A stretch of 64,000 nucleotides of DNA, from positions 12,865,501 through 12,929,500 of the forward strand of contig CP136896.1 of the NCBI GenBank assembly GCA_034359265.1, in the 5' to 3' direction. The position numbers and the translations under genes are program-made. This DNA comes from Canna indica. Lineage: Eukaryota > Streptophyta > Magnoliopsida > Zingiberales > Cannaceae. Shown here one piece after another: positions 1-11,100 of the stretch. Numbering within the stretch: position 1 is the first letter of the stretch; every line of letters starts with the position of its first letter. A model generated the notes under the pieces. The model was given only the letters and a program-made list of their open reading frames with translations. It did no database searches and had not been told where the DNA came from.

Positions 1-142
1 TAGCGGTAAGGATGACAATCAGCAACCTGCTTCCAAGTCAGTATATAGACCTTGGATCCAGGTTGGTAGAAAGGGTAAACCTCAATTTAGAAGGAATAAT
101 AATGGTATAGAAGGTAGGTCCCATTTTAATAATGATCAATTT

Positions 143-739
143 GTGACCAACCGTGATAAGAGGAATGAAAATACTATGATGAAGTTTATTTCTGAAGGAA
201 ATGATCCTTTACAGTCTCCTGTTCAAAATGAGGAGGTTACAGATGATCCTCCTGCTATTTTTCAAAAGAGGGATAACTCTAGCTTGCAGGAGAACTTCTT
301 TCCTGACTCTTGTCATAAAGACAAAACTGATATGGTTACTGTCCCTATTAAAATGGTAGATAGGAATGAGGTTTTTATGAATTCCTCTGCTAGTGGATTT
401 GGTTCTACTATTCCTAAGGAAAATGATGCTTTTATCCAAGGTGCTGTCTCTGGGGCTTTGGATGGGTCCTCCTTCTCTGGTTTAGTAGACCAGGTTGCTG
501 CTAGTTTAGGGGAATTAGGAGATAAAGTTGTTGACAACCCCCCTAACTCTGTGGATGGGAATAGGAAGACTAAGTCCCAAACTAGGAAAAATAAGTTCAC
601 TAAAATTGAAATAACTAAGAATTTAGCTAAGCTAGACAATGTTATCCAGACCAATAAGAAGAAAAAGGTTAAGAAGGTTCACCCCCATTTAAATTCTGAA
701 TTGATAGTTGGCTCCTTTCATCCATGCCAACTAATCTAG
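143..739 (+). pseudogene. LINE ORF1 (gag-like) C-terminal part
   Basis: An open frame of 198 codons that is already open before the first ATG, so it is the tail of a longer ORF1. The product is hydrophilic and its last third is lysine-rich (repeated KKKKVKKV-like runs), in keeping with the nucleic-acid-binding tail of plant LINE ORF1 proteins. No CCHC knuckle is visible in this part; in related elements it usually lies further upstream. It ends about 120 bases before the endonuclease frame, the usual ORF1-ORF2 spacing in plant L1 elements. The assignment rests mainly on position. Confidence 0.6.
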
Positions 740-856
740 TTGGTCTATCTTCTAAAAATATTTTTGTTAGGCAGCATATCTCAGAGGTTGGAAGCCCTTC
801 TAGGAGTAAGGAGGTTATGTGTGTTAATGGGATGGATAAATCTATTAATAATGTCA

Positions 857-1600
857 ATGAAAATTCTTAGTTGGAATTGTAGGGGCCCGAGAAGGAGACC
901 TGTGAAAGATTTTATTAAAGCTCAGATTAGAAATAACTCTGTTTGTTTAATTTTTTTGCAAGAAACTCATATGCAAGATTATGATTCTCTAGATTTTATT
1001 TATTCGCTTGGTAAAAATTGGATTGGTACTGTTGTTAGCTCTATTGGGGCTTCTGGGGGTTTGCTGCTTGCTTGGAAAGCCTCTTTAGTTAAGGCTCATG
1101 TTATTTCTAAATCTGTAAGTCTTATTAATGTGATTGTCCAATATTATGATAGCAGACCCCTGGATTTCAGGTTTATATGCTTCAACTAATCCTTTCATTA
1201 GGAATTCTTTATGGGATAAGCTTGGTAGCTTGGACCTTGATAATATTCTCTGGTTATTTATTGGTGATTTTAACTGCATTATTAATTCATGTGATAAAAT
1301 TGGTAGTTCTATTTTTTTTTAGAATAACAATGTGCTTGCTTTAAGGAAATGTATTAATGATTGTAATTTGTTGATTTAGGTTTTTCAGGTAGTAAGTTTA
1401 CATTGTGTAATAATAGGAAAAATCTGCATAGAATTCTTGTGAGATTGAATAGGGCTTTCGTAAATCCTTCTTGGCTCTCTCTGTTTAATAATTCATATGT
1501 TATTCATATGAATAGATCCATATCTGATCACTGTCCTTTATGTTTAAATGTTGTTGATTCTGCTTTTAAGGGAAATTATAAGTTTAGATTCTAGAATTTC
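857..1600 (+). pseudogene. LINE ORF2 N-terminal endonuclease domain
   Basis: The frame starting MKILSWNCRGP at 857 is the classic start of a plant L1 ORF2. It is followed by FLQETHM (catalytic Glu of the APE-type endonuclease), then GDFNCI at about 1264-1281, and ISDHCPLCLN near 1525-1554, the terminal SDH motif. A frameshift lies near 1150, where the first frame ends in RFICFN and the neighbouring frame carries on with the conserved WLFIGDFN block. There are further in-frame stops near 1320 and 1377. The domain would nick target DNA to prime reverse transcription; this copy cannot be translated intact. Confidence 0.85.
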
Positions 1601-1604
1601 TGGA

Positions 1605-1609
1605 CTCAG
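1605..1609. repeat. 5-bp target-site duplication CTCAG (left copy)
   Basis: CTCAG precedes the TG start of the solo LTR and is repeated at 3959-3963 after its CA end. LINE coding sequence continues on both sides. Confidence 0.9.
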
Positions 1610-3958
1610 TGTTACGCCCCGCCTAGGTTTATCCCTATATAAGGGACCTCACCTAGGAGAAGCGCAACTAGCAACAGATCAACAATCATCAAATGGACTG
1701 AATTTAAACTTATAACCAGATTCGAATCAAATGTCCAACCAGATAATAATAAAAGTCCAACAGTCCATAAGAGAACAATAAATTCCAGAGTCTAGCTAAA
1801 AATGCAAAGTTCAACTAATAAACTAGGAAACTAAATGCTGTGCGGAAGACGTCTCCTCCTCCTCCAAAACTCTAGCTACCCCAGGAGATAAAGCCGTCAT
1901 ACCTGAGGATCTGAGGCAAAAACAACAAAAATCAGCAGAAGGCTGAGTAGGATTTCAACAAGATGCTATGATGCCATGTGTACAACGGAAGATATGATTC
2001 AACCATCTACTCGATGCACCTATACCAATCAACTATGTCAACTATGTCAACTATCAACTATATGAGTATGTGTCATAAACCCAATCAAGAGCGTAGTGGA
2101 CATTGAGTTTCCCCCGCACTCTCGCACCTCGAGAGTGGCACCTCAAGCCCGCTCCAGCTAGAGATGCGACTATCCAACCTGATAGTCCGTCGACGTCTAA
2201 CACCTCGACGCCGATCACACAACCCGTGTGATAAATAGGTGATCACCGGTGTCACTTGCCCTACACCTTGGGCAATATATCAACGTGTCCAGGGCTATCG
2301 CCCAAAAGTAGATCAACTATGCATATGTCAACAACTCATCTACTACAACTCAACCAATATAATGCTAATAGTCATGTCCTCATGTATGCATTAAGTAAAT
2401 AAACAACAGCATAAGACATGCAACGTCTAAACTAGCATCCTCAACTAATATGCATATAACAACATCATACTGGCAACATGTATCAACAAAATATGCATAA
2501 AGAGTTTCAACAACAGTAGATATCAACTTTCAATGGAATAGAACAACAAGATATATTTCGACATAGGGTAACAACCGATCTAGGATGAGATTCACCTTGA
2601 CAACAACTACAACAACAGAACAACTCCGGTAGAAACTATGAAAACCGATAAAATAATACTTTTCGGCCCGACACGCAAAACGAGGCAAAACGAGTCAATA
2701 ATGCATACTGATTTCAACATCTGAAAGCCAAAAGATAAAACAGACCCCACCAATGGATTCGGGGCTACGAGTAGGTCCAAATTCATATATGATATGATTA
2801 TTTTGACCCACTATAAAGCCTCAAATTAATTATTTAAAACATTAGTAAAATAGCTCAAATATCATCCATTAAATACTGATACGAAGTATATACATATCAG
2901 TGTTATATTTAATATATCACTGCTACGACTGCTGATATCAACTTTCACTTATAACATCAACATAACACTTATAATACAATATAACACTGATATAAGGAAT
3001 ATATCACTGATATAAACTTAATTAAAACTTAACCTATTCATCTACCCCCAACTCGATCACCCGCCTTCCCCCGTTCCCGCCGACTCTACCCGACGCCTCA
3101 ACCAGCCGCCTCAACCCGATTACTCCGGCCGATCGGGACGCTGGGAAGTCCACCGCCTACGCCGATGACTCGCCGCCGCACCCACCCGCCATCGCCGCCT
3201 CCCTACGGTCAGGCGGGGACGCACAACAGGGGCGGCGGCCCCGAACCTGGGCGATCGCTATCCTTCGCGCAGACGCCTGCTGGGTTGCCATCGTCGATCG
3301 GCAACAACGGCTCGCCGGTCGATACCAAGATCGTCGCTGCCCCCTTCTAACAGACGGCAACGACAGGGAGGGGAAAGGGCGATCCCAGATCAGGGCGATG
3401 CCGCCCCTCGCGCGATGTCGCGTAGGGCGACGACGCGCCTGGCGACATGGTACGCGGCGATACCGCGCTCGGCGGCAACGCACCCAGCAGCGGCGACCTC
3501 GCGCACAACATCGGAGGTCGACACTGTCATGTGGCCGAGCCATCGCGTGAACAGTGCCGATCGGAGCAACAACTCGGTAGACAATCACCAAGACGCCGAG
3601 AAAACACGAACGAAAGATACAGCAGATCGCATCAAATCTCGCAACATTGCGGAAATCCAAATCGACGACAAGAATCAATCCCAGAATCTCATCCAACAAC
3701 GTTGATTACCCTAGACGAGAATAAAAAGGAAGGGTATAAGAATCCTACCGGAATCTCCTCCGAACTCCGATTCACCGGAGATCTTCTCGCCGCCGACGCC
3801 TCCAAATCCTCCGACGAACGCTGCTGCTACAGGAACCGAGCGAGAAAAGAAAAAGATTAGAGAGGTTTAGGGCTCATTTAAATAGGATTTGCACTTTGCA
3901 AACCACCCCCTCTAAGAAATAAATTCACAAAGAGGTCCAAAAATTTTAAGACATAACA
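1610..3958 (+). mobile_element. Solo LTR (2,349 bp), probable Ty3/gypsy Tekay/Del chromovirus
   Basis: It starts TGTTACGCCCC and ends CATAACA, with TG...CA termini and exact 5-bp duplications CTCAG on both sides. No internal domain or second LTR is present, so it is a solo LTR left by LTR-LTR recombination. Great length, the TGTnACnCCCC start and a GC-rich 3' third (about 3050-3560) are features I know from Tekay/Del chromovirus LTRs; the family name is therefore inference. The order of segments matches the solo LTR at 38422-41679, for instance a shared block of the type ATTCATATATGAnATGA...TAAAGCCTC. The GC-rich island holds several overlapping open frames (3157-3860) that I regard as compositional. 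Confidence 0.85.
3060..3860. other. GC-rich island inside the solo LTR (promoter/leader region)
   Basis: This part is strikingly GC-rich against an AT-rich background, with many CG dinucleotides. It produces overlapping open frames on both strands, up to 180 codons (3157-3699, minus), none resembling a known protein and all arginine/proline-biased. By position it corresponds to the promoter and transcribed leader of the retroelement. I see no reason to call a gene. Confidence 0.5.
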
Positions 3959-5850
3959 CTCAGTATCCTCAAGTGGTTGAAATTGTTGAGAATAATTGGA
4001 GTATGGGTAATTCTACTACCTCCTATTTATCTGCTATTCCTAAGTCTTTGGTTATGCTTAGAAAAAAAATTTCTTTTTGGAATAAATATTTTCTTGGTGA
4101 TCTTGAAGCTAATCTTAGTATTGTAAATGCTCATATTGATTAATTAGAAGCTAGGGATACTAGGTATGCTCTGTCTGATTCTGATATTGATTGCCTTACA
4201 TGCCTTTATAATAAAGCTAATGCTTTAAGAAGACAAATACATTTAAAATGGTGGGCCATGTCTAAAGAGAAGTGGTTTCAGGATGGTGATAAGAATACTA
4301 AATTCTATCATAATACTGTGATTAAAAATAAAAGAAGGAATAAGATTTCTGCCATTACTGTTGATAATGAGTGTATTATTGATACTGGAAAGATTTGTAA
4401 TTGTTTTGCTAATTATTATTCCTCTCTCTGGAATTATGATGATAATATTTTGCCTAGCTCTGATAAGTTACCTACTATTAATAGAATTTCTGATGATGTG
4501 CATGAATGCCTAATTAGAACTTTTTCTCTTGATGAAATTGGCATTGTTATTAAGTCTTTAGGCCAAGGTAAAAGTCCTGGCCCGGATGATTATACTGGTG
4601 AGTTCTATAAGATTTACTGGAGTCATTTGTCTGATTCCTTTCTCAAAGCTTTTAATGAGTTTCATGATATGCCTATGTTACCTGGACTGAAACTGAGATC
4701 ATTTTTATCCAAAAAATTGAATCCTCATCTGTTATTAAAGACTTTAGACTTATCTCTCTTTGTAATGTTAACTATAGAATTATGTCTAAAGTTTTGGCTA
4801 ACAGAATTAAACCTTACTTTAATGATATAATTGCTAAGAATCAGTCTGTATTCATTAGTAGTAGGTCTATTCATGACAATATTATTATTGCCCAAGAAGT
4901 TCTTCATTCCTTTTGTAATTCTAAAGGTAAGAACCCCTACATTGTTGTTAAAATAGACTTAGAGAAAGCTTATGATAAGATTTCTTGGAACTCCATTCTA
5001 GGCATGATGCATTTGATGAAATTTCCTGATAAATATGTTAATTGGATAAAATGTTGTATATCATCTGCTTCCTTTCATTGCTGCATTAATAATTATAATT
5101 CTAGATCTTTTAATTATCATTGTGGTATAAGGCAGGGGGATCCAATTTCCCCCTACTTATACATTATTGTTAGTCACCTTCTGTCGACTATGTTGAATGA
5201 GGCAATGAATAGAAATAAGATTACTGTTGTTAAAATAAGAGATGCTTTCAAAATCTGTCATCTAATGTACGCTGATGATGTGTTATTTTTTTTTAGAGCA
5301 AATGAAAAATCCATTATAAATGTCAAAGATATTTTTGAGACATATGGAAGAATTGCTAATCAAAGAATCAACTTCGCTAAGTCTGAATTTTTTTCCCCAA
5401 AGCATGTTGACCCTGTTGTTAAATATAGAGTTGTTAGGTCTTTTGGGATGAAGATTGGAAATTTTCCTATGAAATACTTGGGGTTAATATTTCTCCTGGG
5501 ATTAATAGAATTAGGGATTGTAACCACATTATTGATAAGGTTAGTGGTAGACTTAACAATTGGACTAGAGGAAATTTATCCCAAGTTGGTAGGTTGGTGC
5601 TTATTAATTCTGTGCTTAATTCAATCCCTCTTCATACCCTTTGTGCTACTTGGATGCCTGAGAAGATTCTGCAAAGCCTCACTACTTTAATTAAAAAATT
5701 TCTTTGGTCATCTAAGGAAGATAATAAGAGTCTCCACTTGATTGTCTGGAAGGATGTTATTAAGCCTAAGGATTGTGAGGGGTTGGGAATTAAGGATTTG
5801 AGAATTATGAGCATTTCTTTGAATGCCAAAAGAATTGAGTAGCTTCTTAA
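3959..5850 (+). pseudogene. LINE ORF2 reverse transcriptase domain
   Basis: Motifs in order: WFQDGDKNTKFYH (about 4270), GKSPGPDDYTGEFYK (about 4568, RT motif 0/1), VVKIDLEKAYDKISW (about 4946, first catalytic Asp), GIRQGDPISPYLYI (about 5125) and LMYADDVLFF (about 5264, the YADD catalytic box). The 4258-4830 and 4782-5690 frames join by a frameshift near 4690-4790, and another shift follows KYLG near 5480. After that GRLVLINSVLNSIP (about 5590) marks the thumb. The function would be target-primed reverse transcription. Catalytic residues are intact but the reading frame is not. Confidence 0.9.
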
Positions 5851-6299
5851 TAATTCTGACTCTCTCTTTGCTAGAATTATTTGCACTAAATATGCTTTTA
5901 GCTCTTTGTGGAATTATAACACTAAGGCTAAAGGAAGTAATTTTTGGAAAATATTATGCTCCGCCTTTAACTTTCTTAAGTATGATTTTAAAAAGTAATT
6001 GAAAATGGATGTAATACTTATGTGATTATGGACTATTGGGTGTTTAATCCTCTTTAGTTAAAGTCATCCTTTGTGTGCAATGCTTTGTTTGAAATGAATG
6101 TCTCTGTTGACTTTTTTATTTGTGGAAATGCTTGGAATATGGACTTGTTGAATGAATTATTTGGTGATAGTTAGGTAATTTCCGGTTTGTCCATGTCTTC
6201 CTAGCCCTGTGATGATACATGAGTTTGGACACCAACCAATAGGGGAATAATTAGTTCGAAATCTGCTTATACATTTATTTTTAATCAAATTCATTCCAA

Positions 6300-7214
6300 C
6301 CTAAATAGCCTTCCTCAGTGGAAGAATATTTGGAAAGCCTCGGTTGCCCCTTGTATTAAAATTTTTGCTTAGAAAGCTATTCATAAAAAACTTCCCATTG
6401 CGGATAGGCTTTTTAGATTTGAAATGATCAGTTCCCACTGTTGTGCCCTGTGCGGTAGCCCTCAAGAAACCATGTATCATGTTTTCTTTGAGTCTGAGGT
6501 AGCTAGGGTCCTTTGGGAAATGATTGAGGGTCGATTTGTGGGAATTAAAAAAGAGCTTAGTATAGTTGGTTTGGACGGAGTGCTGAGTAGTGGGCAAACC
6601 AATTATTCCTCTACTGCTTTAGCACTCTGTTTGAATGCTTTTTATTCTCTTTGGATGGCTCAGAATCAGGTAGTTTTTCAGAACCTTTATTCCCCTGTGG
6701 AGACACTACTCTCGAGATCCTTGGCTCTTACCATTCACTATGCAGATATCTCCCGATCTGAGGGCAATCAAAGAAATATTATTAAGGAAGACGGGGCTTG
6801 GAAATTACCTCCTCCTAACTGGATTAAGTATAATACTGATGGTGCTGTTGAGTTAGAAGTGCTATCTGAAAGTTATGCTTTCATTGATAGAGATTGTGCC
6901 GGTGCTTGTTTTGTGGCAGCTAATTTTTATCATACTAATTGCTTTGTATTAGTTAATGATGCTTTAGCTGATTCATCATAAATCCAAAAAAAATTATTAT
7001 TGAGAGTGATTCCAATATCCTTGTGGATACTTTTAATGGTAGAATGGAATATTTTTGGGAAATTAAGAATATAATGATTGATATTCGATACCTTGCAGGC
7101 CAAATTGAAGAGCTTAGGGTTGTGTACGTTCGAAGAGAAAATAATCGTGCGGCGAATTGGCTCGCAAAGAAAGCAAAGTTTTTAAAGCAAAATTTTGTTT
7201 GGAATAAGGAGTGA
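6300..7214 (+). pseudogene. LINE ORF2 zinc-finger RVT and RNase H domains
   Basis: The first part reads like a zf-RVT domain (CCALCGSPQETMYHVFFE, about 6442-6495), a Cys/His finger typical of plant LINE ORF2. From about 6817, WIKYNTDGA begins an RNase H domain (first Asp in TDG) and the frame 7023-7214 ends with VYVRRENNRAANWLAKKA, the usual C-terminus with conserved N.AAD/NWLA. A stop at about 6980 and a frame change before 7023 break it. RNase H at the end of ORF2 is common in plant L1 elements. Confidence 0.85.
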
Positions 7215-7285
7215 CCTCCTAATCTTGTAAAACTAATATAACTAGATTGTATTAGGTTTTGGACCTGTTTGTTTCCTGGAAAAAA

Positions 7286-8185
7286 GAAAATGATAATTTA
7301 TTTTATATCTATAATATCTATTAATCATATCTAAATTCATTCATTCTCTTTTATTATTTTTTCTTGTATGAATAACTTTCATAACTTTCTCTGCATCCAA
7401 AAAATACAATGTTGCTATATATACAATATTACTGTATAAAAATCACTAGAATATATAATAATTACAATTAATTAACATGGTTCAAAGCAAATATATCAAC
7501 AAAGCGTAACTATGATATCATTATATTAATTATGTTATTTTGTGTTCAACTATATTATTTGTTTATAAGTTTTTAAATATTATTTTAGAAATGAATGGTT
7601 TTTTTTAAATCATACAAAATAACCAAAGTTAACCGTAACATATATACTACCTTTTCAATATTTATAAGATCATACATATTAAACTAAATTTTAGAGTGGT
7701 AAATATGTAAATCAATATATTTGGAACAACATATGTACAATTTTGCCAAGTATTATTTAATATATAAGAGAATAGTATATGATACATACTAAATGGGCAC
7801 TTATCTTCACGATTATAATAATTCATTGCAATTCAATGTGGGCAGTTTAAACTCCTAATCAGAATATGAGGAAGACATTTACCCGATCCAAACATCAACA
7901 ATTAGCAAGGAGATTATTTCTTGCTAAAAGTTGCAGTTAGATTCTAAAGATAAGGCATAAACTACATAAGAAATAAGTACACATCAAAGATAAATATCAG
8001 AATCAGAGTTGAAGAGCAACCACAAAAACGGTGCAGATGTGCAGGAAGAGGAGCAACACTGAAATACAACTCACAAATCTATGATCCATTAGTGTAGAAT
8101 CTTCAGACAACCTTGTAAAACAAACAGAATGGAATTGGTTACAATTGGATAGTGAAAGGATGGATTCTGCACATGTGGCAATGTC
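7286..8185. other. Non-coding interval and 3' flank/UTR of EYA
   Basis: AT-rich sequence with no coding support. The part nearest 8185 should contain the EYA 3' UTR (minus strand), but I cannot place a polyadenylation site with confidence. Confidence 0.5.
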
Positions 8186-11100
8186 CTACTCTTCAATTTG
8201 CTCTTCTTCAGCATCTGGTGATCCATAAATCACATTGATGTAACTTCGAATCATATCCATGGTTAGGCCCGGAAACCGATGCTGGCTCGTGGGCCGCAGA
8301 TCTATCTTAATAAATGGCCATGTCATTGCTTCTGCAGCTTCACATTCTTCTATTCCATCCCCAATTGCACAGAAACGGACATCAGGGCCTCCAAATCGCT
8401 CCTTGATCCAGGAGAAGCATTGAAACTTTCCTACCTCCCATGAACTGTAGACTAGACAAAGAGTGACAAAAACATTAGGTATGGTTGATTAATTTCTGAG
8501 CTATATTAGTATTTGGGACAGCAAGACTATACAAATTTAACAACTGCATTAACAAAATGAAAAAGAGGAAGTCAACTATCATATCACTTGGCTTATTTCC
8601 AAGATGTGGCATTAAGTTTACACATGTCCAGACTACCAGCTTAACAAATATCAAGAGATATATTGGATTCATAGGATGTACTCTGGTTGAAGAGTTTTAG
8701 GGAGATCATAAGATTGTTATTTTATATGGATAAATTCCACATAATCTTAAGTTTCCAAACTCAGTGTGAAATGGGTTTATTTGAGCACACATGAATACAT
8801 TCAGAAACTATACAAAACTATATGAGTACAACTTAATAATGTGACCTTCAGCAGTAATTTGTTCTGTTACCAACAATTGAAGCATCTACATTATTTCTTG
8901 TAACATGGACCAGCTGGCTTATATATTAATGCGACTAGACTCAAATTTTCTATGTGCGATATTCATGAAGAGAGAAGTTCACTTGTCGTCCATAACTAGA
9001 AACATTTTGCAAACAAGTAAGCACCAATTGCTTTGTTTAGAAATATGGAATGCCAAGTTCTTATCCTTCAATACTAGACCAACCAATAATGCAACTCTTT
9101 CACTAATATTATTGCATTCAAAATTCGTGCATGCTTTTGAGCTCAATCACTTCCTCTTCAATGACCAACTAACTAAAATATCTGATCATTCACCCATGGC
9201 AACTAAGCTAATGAATTAACAGTTGAATTCTTTTAAGATGCATTTCAACTTTCCAGATCTAACTGGATCCTTCCAGTTTTGACATCCAACAATGCAGAAT
9301 TCACTGGAGACAACAAACAGAATTCAACAAACCTACATTTAACTTCACAAAACAGATTTGGTTCTAAACTTTCATCCTATTATGCACATACTCTTCCACT
9401 GAATGAAATTCCTTGCATTGAATATTACCAGCCATAACATGATCAATTTTGTGCTTTGTTGAAGGAAAAAGAAAGTGAATGGTTCTATTTTGACAATTCT
9501 CAAATATAAACAAAATTCAATAGTCATGTGATGGGGATGCTAGAAAACAAAGTCCAATATCAATGTGCAATTCCAGTATGATGATTATGAACAGAAGAGG
9601 CAAGTGGATCAAGCTAGTACTCATTTTGTTTTGGATCTTTAGTAGTTCAGGGTTAAGGATTTTCTTATGGAAACTAAAAAGTGTATTCCAAAATTGGTTT
9701 TTTTGTATCTCTTTCCTGTTGCACTTGGATAATTGTTCTTATTTCTCGAAATTACTGTACTACAAAGTAAAACTTAAAGCAGGTATATATATTGAGAAAA
9801 AAATCAATAAAACAACTGAAGAACTAATGGCAAGAGAAAAATACATACCATTATTAGCTGTGATCACATCATCCAAGCGGTACAGCAAACACTTGGCAAG
9901 ACTGGGAATCAAGGACCCTGAAGTAACTAAGACATTAATGTTTTTACATATTGTAGGAATGGAGGCAGGTGCCACTTCAGCTGAAAGGTCACTTGCTGAA
10001 AGGTTAGTTTTTTCCGAAGTTTGCTCCAACACGGCATGTGCTGCAGCAAGCAATAAATCCAAAATAATAAACAATGTTATAATATAAACAGTGGCGCCAG
10101 GATCCATAACTAGGGGTGACCGTGCAACATTTTAACTATATTATCAATCAAATAAAATTTCGAAAACTTTGAGTTGTACTTAAAATCGGTGCAATGTATG
10201 CCTATCTCTTTCCAAATGTAAAATTCTAAACAGCAAAGTCTTTTTGCATTTTTGCCCTCAAATTCACGGATTTATTATTAGAAACACTTGCTTTCTAATT
10301 AGGTTCACCAATTTCTTAGGCAGATTTGCACAATTCCTGACAATAAAATAAACAAAAAAGGAACTTTGAAATTTCAGATTTGCTATTTGGCAAACGATGA
10401 GAGGCTTTTACATTTATTTCTATTAATAATATATGAAGAGAGTGATTTAGATAAAGTACTTATTAAATGAGCTTTTAATCAGTGTTATTAATAGCGGATG
10501 GCGGCTCATGGCGGAAAGCTAAAAATCCGCCATACAAATATGGCGGATGGTATTGCGGCCAATGGCGGAAGCATGGCGGCTAAAAATATTATATTATATA
10601 TATATATTTATAAAACAACTAAGCTGTAAGCATTAATAAGTAATAACATATATCAAGAACAATAAAATTAGAAACATTATAGGAAATAAAATTCACCAAA
10701 TGTAACATAATTAAAGTAAATAAAATTCAAGAATATACTATATAACAAATGAAAAGTAAAATAAAAAAGAAAGAACATAAAAAAAATATGACTAGAACTG
10801 TCGGTTGAAATTAAAAAATAAAAGAATAGAACAAAACACAACTATAAGCAAAAACACAAGTAAAATAAAAAAAGAAATAGAAAAAATATGAGGGGTTGTC
10901 GACTGAAATAAAAAAAGAAGAATAGAATAGAAAACAAGTAAAAAAAGAAAGGAACTGAAAAAATTCCTTTGTTGAGTGTGTAAATACCTAAAAAAACAAG
11001 AAAACTTAAATGAAGTGAGGGAGAGAATTGAATGGGAGAGAAATACATAAAAGAAACGACAAAAACTGCAATCTTTTATGCTCTTTAGCTCTCTTGAGTC

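Larger units (their letters stand above)
1..7285 (+). mobile_element. L1-type LINE retrotransposon, decayed, split by a solo LTR
   Basis: The window opens inside a non-LTR retrotransposon that runs left to right. Order seen: tail of a basic ORF1 (143-739), an apurinic endonuclease (from 857), reverse transcriptase (about 3960-5850), a zinc-finger RVT segment (about 6300-6540) and an RNase H domain (about 6800-7210). The segments 1-1609 and 3959-7285 are one element: the reading of the endonuclease/RT linker resumes directly across the 1610-3958 insertion. Many frameshifts and stops make it inactive. The 3' end is placed near an A-rich run at about 7280. The 5' end lies outside the window, so no target duplication can be checked. 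Confidence 0.9.

Noticed and set aside
3157..3860. Several GC-rich open frames on both strands
   Set aside because: They lie inside a solo LTR, overlap on both strands, are Arg/Pro-biased and match no family.
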